From contig NZ_AOPZ01000147.1 in the NCBI RefSeq assembly GCF_000414115.1, forward strand, positions 1 through 52,944: DNA of 52,944 nucleotides, given 5' to 3'. How positions within the stretch are numbered: the first letter of the stretch is position 1; each line of letters begins with the position of its first letter. The notes below the pieces were generated by a model. The model ran no database searches and had not been told where the DNA came from. It worked only from the letters and a program-made list of their open reading frames with translations. Both the position numbers and the translations under genes were made by a program. Below, piece by piece: positions 24,421 to 32,599 of this stretch. The DNA comes from Streptomyces aurantiacus JA 4570. GTDB taxonomy: Bacteria; Actinomycetota; Actinomycetes; Streptomycetales; Streptomycetaceae.

Positions 24421-24477
24421 GTGAACCGGACCCACCCGCCGGACGCGTCCGACGCGCCCGGCGGCCAGAGCTTCGGT

Positions 24478-24552
24478 CCGGTGTGCTGCCGCACACCGGT
24501 ACCGATCCCGCGGCCCTGGAGACCGACCTCCCCCGGCGGTCTCCAGGGCCGC
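24478..24552. terminator. double hairpin between convergent genes
   Basis: First a 9-base stem CCGGTGTGC/GCACACCGG (24478-24499), then a perfect 15-base stem GCGGCCCTGGAGACC/GGTCTCCAGGGCCGC (24510-24524 and 24538-24552). It ends transcripts of the HicB-like gene and possibly of the IS701-like gene from the other side. Confidence 0.75.
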
Positions 24553-24676
24553 ACCCTTGCCGCTAATGCCGCTGATTTCCCCCGCAATTGACCTCAAGTC
24601 AATAGTGGCGCTGTGCGCTTCGTACCCAGGAATGTGCGATCGCAGTAGTCACCAAAGAAATGCCGACGGGCCAGGT

Positions 24677-25912
24677 TCAGACCAAGTGCAGGCGCTCCTG
24701 ACTATTGCGGGGGAGGGGCGCCGGGCAGCATGGCATATGCCGGGGAACGGGTCGGTGTGTCAGCCGCTGATAGGTGTATGCCGCGGAAACGAGCGTCATG
24801 TGGTGATACCACCCGGGAAAGGAACGGCCCTCGAAGTCGAGGAGACCGAAGTGGCGTTCCATGCCCGCGACCGCGGTGGTGGTTCCGGTGCGGTGTGTGG
24901 CCAGTGAGGCAACGTTGTCGAGACGTTGATGAGTGAGGCTGGTGATCCACATGGACCCCGGGCGGCTTTCCGGCAGGATCTCGGTGAAAATGCGGTAGGG
25001 ATATTCCGGCGTCGCTCCCGGCCGGGCTCCGGGCAAGCGCACCAGGACGGATCGCAGTTGGGTGTGCTGCCGCCGTCCGTCCGGCGCGGTGACGAGGACG
25101 GAGTCGGCGTTGCCCGAGGAGATGTGGGCCCGCGCGCTGACCGGTTCGGGGGCGCCCGGCGTGCGCTCGCCGACGGGCAGCACCTTCAGATGCTGGGGGA
25201 CGGCGACCACGAAGTCCCGGGCCCGCTGGCTGAGTCCGCGCAGAAAGAGGGCCACGTCCGGGTCGTCGCTCATGTCGGCGACGACGGGCGCGGCGGTGGG
25301 CGAGGTGCGGGCCTCCAGCGTGTCCACCAGGTCGAGGGCCTGGGCCCACAGCGGGCGGTGGTCGATCTCGTCGGGTATCCGCGCGCGGCGGCGGAGCTGG
25401 GCGTCCTCGGTCCAGGGCGCCGGAAGCAGCAGCCGCCAGTCGACCGGGACCTGGAGGGCGCCGATGCCCAGGAAGGCGCCGAGGCCGAGCTGACAGTTCA
25501 GCGTGCGGCCGGAGGCGGGGTCGAAGTAGCGGTGCACGCCCACGGACCGGTCGCCGCGCTTGGGCAGCACCGCGCGGCCGATCGCCCATGTGGAGACCGG
25601 GCCGTGACCCCGCGCCCAGCGGGTGAGCTCGTCCATCACGGGCTCCCAGTCCCAGGGGCTCAGGCTCACGAACTGGCGCAGGGACTGCACGGCGGTGGGA
25701 GAGGCTGAGACCGCGCCGGCGAGGCGGCGTACGGACTTCTTGCCGGGAGTGATGAGCAGCCCCGCCAAATAGGCCCCCGCCCATCTGCGCTGATCGGCCC
25801 GGCGCAGATTCTGGAAGACCTGGTCGGTGAAGTCACTGAAAGGCGACGCGAGATGGGTTTCGGGCACCTCGCTGACCGGAGTCGATGCTGGCAATGCGCA
25901 GGGCAGAACCAT
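24677..25912 (-). CDS. IS701-type transposase-like protein lacking catalytic residues
   Basis: A 411-residue protein with IS701-family landmarks: RRWAGAYLAGLLITPGKKSV near the start, PKRGDRSVGVHRYFDPASGR, TLNCQLGLGAFLG, VVADMSDDPDVALFLRG, and the ending DFEGRSFPGWYHHMTLVSAA. As I recall, active members have VDDTxFPKKG at the first catalytic Asp; here the segment reads AIGRAVLPKRG, with no Asp. The Glu expected 11 residues before EGRS is Gly. The second Asp is kept (VVAD). No terminal inverted repeats or target duplication were seen, yet the frame is long and clean. It looks domesticated, perhaps as a DNA-binding regulator. GGGAGGG precedes ATG 25912. Confidence 0.75.
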   Translation of the reverse strand: MVLPCALPASTPVSEVPETHLASPFSDFTDQVFQNLRRADQRRWAGAYLAGLLITPGKKSVRRLAGAVSASPTAVQSLRQFVSLSPWDWEPVMDELTRWARGHGPVSTWAIGRAVLPKRGDRSVGVHRYFDPASGRTLNCQLGLGAFLGIGALQVPVDWRLLLPAPWTEDAQLRRRARIPDEIDHRPLWAQALDLVDTLEARTSPTAAPVVADMSDDPDVALFLRGLSQRARDFVVAVPQHLKVLPVGERTPGAPEPVSARAHISSGNADSVLVTAPDGRRQHTQLRSVLVRLPGARPGATPEYPYRIFTEILPESRPGSMWITSLTHQRLDNVASLATHRTGTTTAVAGMERHFGLLDFEGRSFPGWYHHMTLVSAAYTYQRLTHRPVPRHMPCCPAPLPRNSQERLHLV

Positions 25913-27241
25913 GCTGCAATCCCTCCCGGACGTCCCTGAGCGGCGGTTGCCGAGCGTCGAGTCTAGGATCCGAGAGCGCGTCGCACCATCTTGCTGCGGC
26001 GGTGGTTGATGTGGCAACCGTGGCAGCAAATCGGGATCGCGCACGGCATCCGCGCGCGGGCCCCGGAGCCCGCGCCTCCGGGCCCTGGGTGAACTTCCGG
26101 AAGGGTTCCGCGAGGAGGATCAGGAATTCCAGATTCCGGATCGACGCCCGCGGAACGGGTCGTTCCGGAGTCGCCCGCCCTTCCGGGCGGAACGGCTGCC
26201 TCCCGGGCGCACGGGCGCCCCCGCGGCCCTCCGGTCCACCCCCTCACCCCTGCCCGTACCTCCCGTTCCTCGGTCCGGCCCGAACTCCGTATAGCCGTCC
26301 GGCGGCTTGTCGGAGGGGGTCCTTCGGGCACCTCGTGAGAATGGTGGCTCGTACGGGTGTTAAAAGTCCGTATGGAAAGTGCTAGCGTTCCCTAACGGTC
26401 CGCGGATTCCGCTATCGAGCACCGTTGGTGACAGACCATCACCAATCGCCCGGGACCCCTGCCCCGCAAAGTGAACGAAGTCCCCCCGCCTCCTGTACGT
26501 CCCCTTCTCTTCTGCAACTGTTTCGCTTCACGATGTGGTTGGCTCAAATTCATGCCTCTGATGGCGGAAGTTGATCTGAAGCCCCCGCAGAACGAGTCCT
26601 GGAGCGAGCTGTGTCACACCAGGACAGGGATAGCGAAGCTGAGCTATCTTGTTCGAACTTCGAAAAGTCGCGACGAGCGACAGCCTCTTCCTTGAATCTC
26701 CAACAGGCGTCGGGTTCTACTCGGTTGGGCCTTTGGAAGAGACCACTGCGAAGCCGGGTCACGGTACCGACGGGGGACACGTCGGCCGCCCCGATGACGC
26801 AGGGGTCCCTGGTCGAGGCGAACGGGGCGAGTAGTTGAACGGGGCGAGTAGTTGATGTACGAATCTGCACACATGCCGACTGAATGCCTTCCGCGCGGTC
26901 CTGAGGGCCGCGCCGAACGGCCGGACCTGCCTGTGCTCTGTGCCGGCGGCCCCCTCGAGCGGTGAGGGCGGCCCGTCGGCGTACCCGCATGTGGCGGCGC
27001 CGACGGATCCAGCCGTGAGTTGACGGAACTCTGACGACCCGATTCGGCGAGTGGCTCGACAGAGCCCTCATCCGGCCGATCGGCTGTGATTGATGGGCCA
27101 GCCCCTGCCTCGCGACGCGCGAAGGCCCCGATCCGTGCTGGATCAGGACACGGCTGCCCTACCTACCCGCAAGGCATCTTCTTGTTCGGATGCGGGCCCC
27201 TGTGTCCGTTTTCGTTCGATGTTCATTCACATGGAGGCATG
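25913..27241. other. 1.3-kb intergenic stretch of mixed composition
   Basis: No convincing gene. A TTG-started frame at 26649-26834 (61 codons) has poor third-position GC and no recognisable product. The part from about 26470 to 26760 is clearly lower in GC than its surroundings, as in an imported or decayed piece. TTAAAA (26360-26365), 17 bases, then TAGCGT (26383-26388) is a possible promoter. A 17-base tandem repeat lies at 26820-26853. The last 100 bases should hold the LmbU-gene promoter, but I cannot place it. Confidence 0.5.
26820..26853. repeat. perfect 17-base tandem duplication
   Basis: GAACGGGGCGAGTAGTT occurs twice in succession (26820-26836, 26837-26853) in non-coding DNA upstream of the LmbU-family gene. 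Confidence 0.95.
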
Positions 27242-27937
27242 ATGACGAACCAGGTCAGCGACCTCGAGGGCTCGAAGGTTGTGCTCTTCCGTAGAAACGC
27301 GAGCGCGGTTCCGCGGCAGCGCAGGGCCGGAGTGGACGAGCGTCGTGGCCAGGTGCTGACGACGAAGGTGGGCCTGCAGATGCCGGTCGGCCTCACCTTC
27401 GAGGACTGGGAGCGGGCTGGACGCCAGCTCTCCGGAATTGTCAACTCCTCTTCCTGGTGGCTCGGGGACTGGCTGGTATACGGCAAGGACCACTACACCG
27501 ACCGCTACCAGCGCGGCATTCGCGCGGCCGGGTTGCAGTACCAGACCCTGCGCAACTACGCGTGGGTCTCCCGGCGCTTCGACTTCAGCCGACGACGTGC
27601 GGCGCTGAGCTTCCAGCACCACGCGGAGCTGGCGTCGCTGCCGATCGACGAGCAGGAGCTCTGGCTCGACCGGGCCGAGCAGATGCAGTGGACGACCAAG
27701 CAGCTGCGCAGCGCCATCCGGGTCGCCCGCGAGGACGAGGCGCGCGATGTGACGCAGACACCCGAGACGATGCGGCGGCTGGCCGTTCCCGGCAGCCGGC
27801 TCCAGTGGTGGCACAAGGCCGCGGAGCAGTCCGGCATCGACTTCGAGCAGTGGGTGCTCGCGACCCTCGACAACGCCGCCGAGCGGGCGCTCGAGGACGA
27901 GGAAGAAGAACGCGAACAGGCGGGCATCAGCGCCTGA
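27242..27937 (+). CDS. LmbU-family transcriptional regulator
   Basis: A 231-residue regulator of the LmbU family, named for the activator of lincomycin synthesis, with relatives in novobiocin, hormaomycin and himastatin clusters. The conserved core is TKVGLQMPVGLTFEDWERAG, WWLGDWLVYGKDHYTDRYQR, GLQYQTLRNYAWVSRRFDFS and HHAELASLPIDEQELWLDRA, followed by a second helical region and an acidic tail. Members bind DNA in front of biosynthetic genes. ATG 27242 is preferred over ATG 27239 because GGAGG ends only one base before 27239. The nearby ornithine hydroxylase, MbtH and arg genes are the likely targets (inference). A strong double terminator follows. Confidence 0.82.
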   Translation: MTNQVSDLEGSKVVLFRRNASAVPRQRRAGVDERRGQVLTTKVGLQMPVGLTFEDWERAGRQLSGIVNSSSWWLGDWLVYGKDHYTDRYQRGIRAAGLQYQTLRNYAWVSRRFDFSRRRAALSFQHHAELASLPIDEQELWLDRAEQMQWTTKQLRSAIRVAREDEARDVTQTPETMRRLAVPGSRLQWWHKAAEQSGIDFEQWVLATLDNAAERALEDEEEEREQAGISA

Positions 27938-27990
27938 TCGCGGCGTCCCGCCGACGGGACGAAGTCCCGGGCGGATCGCGCTACGCACAG

Positions 27991-28081
27991 CACCCGCCGA
28001 GGTCAGGGCAGTTGACCTCGGCGGGTGGCCATACGACGCGCAGGGCCCCCGCTCCGACAAGGAGTGCGGGCCCTGCGCGTC
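27991..28081. terminator. tandem strong hairpins between LmbU and PaiB-like genes
   Basis: A perfect 15-base stem CACCCGCCGAGGTCA/TGACCTCGGCGGGTG (27991-28027), then a second stem GACGCGCAGGGCCC/GGGCCCTGCGCGTC (28035-28048 and 28068-28081). They insulate two convergent genes. The remaining bases of this 334-base gap up to 28271 hold nothing I can name. Confidence 0.85.
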
Positions 28082-28271
28082 GGCACGTGGGCTCGTGCCT
28101 GCGCGCACACCGAGCCGCTGCCGCCGACCGGCCGTCGGACCCTCGAAATCCCGTGAGCGAGAAGAACGCGGAGGGCCCGGCAGACGGTCGGCGGCAGCGG
28201 TCCGGCGGTGCCGATGTGGACGTGCGCGTCGCGGACGAGGCCGGGGCGGGCGCGTCGCCCGCGCGGCAGGG

Positions 28272-28916
28272 TCAGCGCAGCTTGTCCATGAGCTGGGCCG
28301 CGGCCTGATGGCGCGTGCACTCGCGGCCGCCGAAGGACTCCCGCACGCGCTCCTGGACGTCGTCCGGCTGCTCCTGGCTGAGCTTGAACATGCCCTCGGC
28401 GCCGGTCACCCGGAACTGGAAGGCGCCGACGGCGGGCACGATCTTCCGGAAGTAGTCGAGCGACTCCGTCATGTCCCAGCCCGCGCCGAAGGCGCCCTCA
28501 TAGGCACGCACGGTGGCCTTCACGACCTCCAGCGTGTTCTCTATGCCGTCGATCTTCTCCACGACGCCGTGCACATGCACGGAGGTGAAGTTCCACGTGG
28601 GCGCGGCGGGCGTCGTCCGGTACACGGTCGGTGACACATAGCCGTGCGGCCCCGTGAACGTCAGCAGATTCACGGTGCCCGACTCGAGGGCCTTCCAATG
28701 CGGGTTCGCCCGGTTCATATGGCCGAGCAGCCGGCCGCCGGAGAGGTCGTCCGACCATTCACCGGTCCACTCCGGATCCTGAATCACCGGCAGATGTGTG
28801 GCGAACGGCCCCGCTTCGGGACTGCCGTTGCTCACAAAAAGTGCCAACGGATTGCCGTGGATCAGGTCAAGCATCCACGAACTGTCCGGCTGGCGGTACT
28901 GGCTCGGAACGAACAT
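28272..28916 (-). CDS. PaiB-like FMN-binding protein (negative regulator family)
   Basis: A 214-residue protein of the FMN-binding PaiB/FMN_bind_2 family, a flavin-reductase-like split barrel. It opens MFVPSQYRQPDSSWMLDLIH and has GRLLGHMNRANPHWKALE and FTGPHGYVSPTVYRTTPAAP, the most conserved parts of the family. B. subtilis PaiB affects sporulation and protease genes; the biochemical role is unclear. ATG 28916 starts exactly at the family MFVP motif and has GGTGAG upstream; GTG 28949 is a longer option without a ribosome site. It is divergent from the ornithine hydroxylase gene across a region with a perfect palindrome. Confidence 0.85.
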   Translation of the reverse strand: MFVPSQYRQPDSSWMLDLIHGNPLALFVSNGSPEAGPFATHLPVIQDPEWTGEWSDDLSGGRLLGHMNRANPHWKALESGTVNLLTFTGPHGYVSPTVYRTTPAAPTWNFTSVHVHGVVEKIDGIENTLEVVKATVRAYEGAFGAGWDMTESLDYFRKIVPAVGAFQFRVTGAEGMFKLSQEQPDDVQERVRESFGGRECTRHQAAAQLMDKLR

Positions 28917-29308
28917 CTGGGGCTCACCCCTTTCGTCAATCTCACTCACGGTGTGGTGTCAAGTCGCCGACGCTACCAGCGCTTTGCGAGGCGCAACCAA
29001 GAAATGCGGGCGCACGACATGGCTGTCCTGTCGACGGGACAGCCATGCCTGGCAGGTGATGCGGCCGGGACCTCTTGAAAGGTCCGTCCGGCCCCTCTAA
29101 GTTGGCGTGGCGGTGTTCTCCAGCGCAATACTCATGCGTGTCTCCCGGACCACCGGTCGAGATGTTCGAGACCATCAGCCGTACGTCAGACGAGAGTTGC
29201 CAGCATTTCCGACCGCAGCATTTCCGACCAAGATCCTCTGAGGCAACACAAATTACCTCGTCGAGGGTGCGGAATCCCTGTCGAAGCTACATCAGCGGGA
29301 GAGTGTCC
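28917..29308. promoter_or_regulatory. divergent control region of the PaiB-like and ornithine hydroxylase genes
   Basis: No gene. For the plus strand TTGAAA (29075-29080), 17 bases, TAAGTT (29098-29103) is a good promoter, giving a leader of about 200 bases before ATG 29309. The palindrome at 29018-29047 lies upstream of it. I see no iron box of the DmdR/IdeR type, which argues against classical siderophore control. Confidence 0.5.
29018..29047. promoter_or_regulatory. palindrome CATGGCTGTCC-N8-GGACAGCCATG
   Basis: Perfect 11-base arms. Its core TGTCCTGTCGACGGGACA (29024-29041) is matched at 15 of 18 positions by TGTCCCGTGGACAGGACA at 31256-31273. Both lie in divergent control regions of the ornithine module, so one regulator may bind both. 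Confidence 0.6.
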
Positions 29309-30619
29309 ATGGGTACGCGTGAACACGAGATATACGACATCGTCGGCATCGGGTTCGGCCCGTCCAACCTGTCCCTCGCCATAGCCCTGGAGGAGCACCA
29401 GGCCAATTCCTCGCAGCAGCCCGTCCGGGCCGCGTTCTTCGAACGGCAGCCGTCGTTCGGGTGGCACCGCAACATGCTCCTGCCGCAGGCGACGATGCAG
29501 ATCTCGTTCCTGAAGGATCTCGCCACCTTCCGCAACCCGCTGTCGCGGTACAGCTTCGTCTCGTACCTGCACGCGTCGGACCGCCTGGTCCAGTTCGTGA
29601 ACAACCAGGACTTCTTCCCCACGCGCCAGGAGTTCCACCAGTACCTGGAGTGGGCGGAGTCGGGCTTCCGGGACCGCGTCACGTACAACTCCGAGGTCAC
29701 CGAGATCCGCGTGTCCGACGAGGGCTCCGGCGGCGAGCAGCTCCTGGAGATCGTCGTCCGCGACACCGTCGGCGGCGGCACCCGCGTGGTGCAGGCCCGC
29801 AACGTCACCGTCTCCACGGGCCTGGTGCCGCGCATGCCCGACGGCATGCTCCGCGACGAACGGGTCTGGCACAGCTCGGAGTTCCTCGCGAAGTACGGCC
29901 GGATGCGGCCCGAGGACCTGAAGAACGTGGCGGTCGTCGGCGCCGGCCAGAGCGCCGCCGAGATCACCAAGTACCTGCACGACAAGCTCCCGCACGCCCA
30001 GGTCTCCGCGATCCTGCCGTCGTACGGCTACTCCGTCGCGGACGACACGCCCTTCGCCAACCAGGTGTTCGACCCGACCGCGGTCGACCACTACTACTTC
30101 GGCACGGAGAACACGCGGGACGCGTTCTGGCGCTACCACAAGAACACGAACTACTCCGTCGTCGACGACGACGTGATCAGGGAGCTGTTCCGCCGCTCCT
30201 ACGAGGAGGAGGTCGCGGGCGAGAAGCGGCTGCACTTCCTGAACCTCACCCGGGTCAAGGAGGTGAAGCGGTCCGGCAACGACACGCGTGTCGTACTGCA
30301 CTCGCTCCTGGACGGCGAGAGCGAGCAGGAGATGGACGTCGACGCGCTCGTCTTCGCGACCGGCTACAGCACCATGGACGCCACCCGGCTGCTCGGCGAC
30401 CTGGACCGGTTCTGCGAGCGCGACGAGGAGGGCCGTCACCGCGTGGAGCGCGACTACCGGGTCGTCACCTCCGGCGAGCTGTCCTGCGGCATCTACCTCC
30501 AGGGCGGCACCGAGCACACCCACGGCCTGACCTCGTCCCTGCTGTCGAACATCGCCGTACGCAGCGGTGAGATAGCCGACTCGATCGTCGAGCGGCGCGG
30601 AGCCGGGCAGCGGGTCTGA
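29309..30619 (+). CDS. L-ornithine N5-monooxygenase (KtzI type)
   Basis: A 436-residue flavin monooxygenase of the ornithine/lysine N-hydroxylase family. FAD motif DIVGIGFGPSNLSLAIALEE, substrate region MQISFLKDLATFRNPLSRYS, NADPH motif VAVVGAGQSAAEITKYLHD and the ATGYS motif (VFATGYSTMD) are all present. It uses FAD, NADPH and O2 to make N5-hydroxyornithine, a precursor of hydroxamate siderophores and of piperazic acid. The sequence feels closest to Kutzneria KtzI (SVVDDDVIRELFRRSYEEEV, YLQGGTEHTHGLTSSLLSN). No KtzT-like N-N-bond-forming gene is in the window. ATG 29309 has GGGAGAG six bases upstream. An own ornithine gene set and an MbtH gene lie next to it. Confidence 0.9.
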   Translation: MGTREHEIYDIVGIGFGPSNLSLAIALEEHQANSSQQPVRAAFFERQPSFGWHRNMLLPQATMQISFLKDLATFRNPLSRYSFVSYLHASDRLVQFVNNQDFFPTRQEFHQYLEWAESGFRDRVTYNSEVTEIRVSDEGSGGEQLLEIVVRDTVGGGTRVVQARNVTVSTGLVPRMPDGMLRDERVWHSSEFLAKYGRMRPEDLKNVAVVGAGQSAAEITKYLHDKLPHAQVSAILPSYGYSVADDTPFANQVFDPTAVDHYYFGTENTRDAFWRYHKNTNYSVVDDDVIRELFRRSYEEEVAGEKRLHFLNLTRVKEVKRSGNDTRVVLHSLLDGESEQEMDVDALVFATGYSTMDATRLLGDLDRFCERDEEGRHRVERDYRVVTSGELSCGIYLQGGTEHTHGLTSSLLSNIAVRSGEIADSIVERRGAGQRV

Positions 30620-30643
30620 GCCGCACCCCCCCGAACCGGACGG

Positions 30644-30781
30644 CCCGTCAGCACCCCACCGCTGACGGGTCGTTCGCCTGTAGGCGCGCGGTGCAGAACA
30701 GGGGTGAGCTCCGAACGCAGAACAGCGGTGGGCTCCGAACAAGGGTGGGCCCCGGTGCCTTCCCGGCACCGGGGCCCACCC
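30644..30781. terminator. two hairpins between ornithine hydroxylase and MbtH genes
   Basis: CCCGTCAGC/GCTGACGGG (30644-30669), then a perfect 17-base stem GGGTGGGCCCCGGTGCC/GGCACCGGGGCCCACCC (30743-30759 and 30765-30781). They separate convergent genes. Confidence 0.85.
30693..30740. repeat. 24-base tandem repeat, two mismatches
   Basis: GCAGAACAGGGGTGAGCTCC plus GAAC (30693-30716) is followed directly by a copy with two changes (30717-30740). It lies between two terminator hairpins. Confidence 0.9.
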
Positions 30782-30808
30782 TTCGCGTCGCTCAGGAGCG
30801 CGCCCGCG

Positions 30809-31033
30809 TCACGCGGCCTGGTCCGCGGCCATCGCGTCGCGCAGGCTCTTGGGCCGCAGGTCGGTCCAGTTCTGCTCCACGTAGTCCAGGCACTCCTGGC
30901 GGCCGGCCTCGCCGAACACCACCCGCCAGCCGGCGGGGACCTCGGAGAACGAAGGCCACAGGGAGTGCTGCTCCTCGTCGTTCACCAAGACGTAGAACTG
31001 GCCATCCGCGTCGTCGAACGGGTTGCTGCTCAT
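30809..31033 (-). CDS. MbtH-like protein (NRPS adenylation-domain partner)
   Basis: A 74-residue MbtH protein, normal length. It has the family core [40 protein letters not shown] and [15 protein letters not shown] with the expected Trp residues. MbtH proteins bind and activate or solubilise adenylation domains of nonribosomal peptide synthetases. No such synthetase is in this window, so it either serves one beyond the right or left edge or one elsewhere. GGAG lies seven bases before ATG 31033. Divergent from argJ and convergent with the ornithine hydroxylase. Confidence 0.95.
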   Translation of the reverse strand: MSSNPFDDADGQFYVLVNDEEQHSLWPSFSEVPAGWRVVFGEAGRQECLDYVEQNWTDLRPKSLRDAMAADQAA

Positions 31034-31444
31034 GGGTCCACTCCATTTCTAGCCGGTCACGACGGCTTCCCGGCGGAAGCGAATCGCGCTCAGGTACTGA
31101 AACACCCAGGCCGTACGGATAAGGCCGGTCTACGCGGAGAATCCGGCCGGCGGCCCGGTCGAGCATGGCACAGACGCGCCAGCCTCGTCATTGTCGGGCC
31201 GATTCGGCCCCGGCGTCCAGACCCGGCCGCGCTCAGGCAATTGGCCCGGCGTCACTGTCCCGTGGACAGGACAACCGATGCCGAAAGCCCGAACCGCCTG
31301 TAGTTTGTTGCGGGCTGTCGAGTCACCGCACTGCACTCTGTCGTCAGAATCGAGGAATGGGCGGCTCGGGTCGTGCCATTGTCGGTGGTCCCCCTCGGCT
31401 TTCCCGGGTGACTGGGAACTTCCACTCTAGGAGTTAGTAGCGCC
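31034..31444. promoter_or_regulatory. divergent control region of MbtH and argJ, with shared palindrome
   Basis: No gene. TGTCCCGTGGACAGGACA at 31256-31273 is the second copy of the palindrome upstream of the ornithine hydroxylase. TAGTTT (31301-31306) is a possible -10 for argJ without a good -35; the palindrome centre would then lie about 48 bases before the transcript start, a place suited to an activator. No ArgR box was recognised. Confidence 0.5.
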
Positions 31445-32599
31445 ATGAGCGTCACGGCAGCACAAGGGTTTTCGGCCGCGGGCGTCGCGGCCGGAATAAA
31501 AAGCAATGGAAATCCGGATGTGGCACTGATCGTGAACAACGGCCCGCGCCGGTCGGCGGCGGGTGTTTTCACCTCGAACCGGGTGAAGGCGGCGCCCGTC
31601 GTCTGGAGCGAACAGGTCCTGCGGGTGGGCACGGTGAGCGCCGTCGTCCTCAACTCCGGTGGCGCCAACGCCTGCACGGGTCCGGAGGGCTTCCAGGACA
31701 CCCGGGCCACGGCCGAGAAGGTGGCCGCGAGCCTTGCGGGGCACCGCTCCGGCGAGGTCGCCGTGGCGTCCACCGGCCTGATCGGTGTGCGTCTTCCCAT
31801 GGACAAGCTGCTGCCGGGAGTCGAGGCCGCCGCGGCCGAACTCTCCACGGACGGAGGCGAGAAGGCGGCCGTCGCGATCAAGACGACCGACAGCGTACAC
31901 AAGACCGCCGTCGTCGAGGGTGACGGCTGGACGGTCGGCGGCATGGCCAAGGGCGCGGGCATGCTCGCCCCCGGCCTCGCCACCATGCTGGTCGTGCTCA
32001 CCACGGACGCCGACCTGGACAGCGCCGCCCTGGACAAGGCGCTGCGCGCGGCGACCCGGGTGACCTTCGACCGCGTCGACTCCGACGGCTGCATGTCCAC
32101 CAACGACACGGTGCTGCTGCTCTCCTCGGGCGCCTCCGGCACGGCGCCGGAGTACGCCGCGTTCGCCGACGCCGTCCGGCAGGTGTGCGACGACCTGGCG
32201 CGCCAGCTCATCGGTGACGCCGAGGGCGCCTCCAAAGACATCCGCATCGACGTCATCAACGCGGCTTCCGAGGACGACGCCGTGGAGGCCGGGCGTTCCA
32301 TCGCCCGCAACAACCTCCTGAAGTGCGCCATCCACGGTGAGGACCCCAACTGGGGCCGGGTGCTGTCCGCCATCGGCACCACCTCCGCCGCCTTCGAGCC
32401 GAACCGCGTGAACGTCGCCATCAACGGCGTCTGGGTCTGCAAGGACGGCGCGATCGGCGCGGACCGGGAGGCCGTCGACATGCGCGGCCGTGAGGTCGTC
32501 ATCACCACGGACCTGGCGGCCGGCGGGCAGTCGGCCACCCTGTGGGCCAACGACCTCACCGCCGAGTACGTCCACGAGAACAGCGCGTACTCGTCATGA
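31445..32599 (+). CDS. argJ: glutamate N-acetyltransferase/ornithine acetyltransferase
   Basis: A 384-residue ArgJ. It transfers acetyl from N-acetylornithine to glutamate, closing the ornithine cycle. The self-cleavage site is in KGAGMLAPGLATMLVVLTTD, where the Thr of the ATM(L) motif becomes the N-terminal nucleophile of the beta subunit. The substrate-binding ends are NSGGANACTG and the late NNLLKCAIHGEDPNWGRV. First of a three-gene operon argJ-argB-argD without argC, argG or argH, so it is likely a second, pathway-tied copy that raises ornithine. Its stop overlaps the argB start by four bases. Confidence 0.92.
   Translation: MSVTAAQGFSAAGVAAGIKSNGNPDVALIVNNGPRRSAAGVFTSNRVKAAPVVWSEQVLRVGTVSAVVLNSGGANACTGPEGFQDTRATAEKVAASLAGHRSGEVAVASTGLIGVRLPMDKLLPGVEAAAAELSTDGGEKAAVAIKTTDSVHKTAVVEGDGWTVGGMAKGAGMLAPGLATMLVVLTTDADLDSAALDKALRAATRVTFDRVDSDGCMSTNDTVLLLSSGASGTAPEYAAFADAVRQVCDDLARQLIGDAEGASKDIRIDVINAASEDDAVEAGRSIARNNLLKCAIHGEDPNWGRVLSAIGTTSAAFEPNRVNVAINGVWVCKDGAIGADREAVDMRGREVVITTDLAAGGQSATLWANDLTAEYVHENSAYSS

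Noticed and set aside
26649..26834. Small TTG-started frame as a possible precursor peptide
   Set aside because: Weak third-position GC, no ribosome site, no core-peptide pattern and no maturation enzymes nearby.
28917..31444. Iron-controlled siderophore locus
   Set aside because: No iron box of the usual TTAGGTTAGGCTAACCTAA type, no siderophore uptake gene and no synthetase are present near the hydroxylase.
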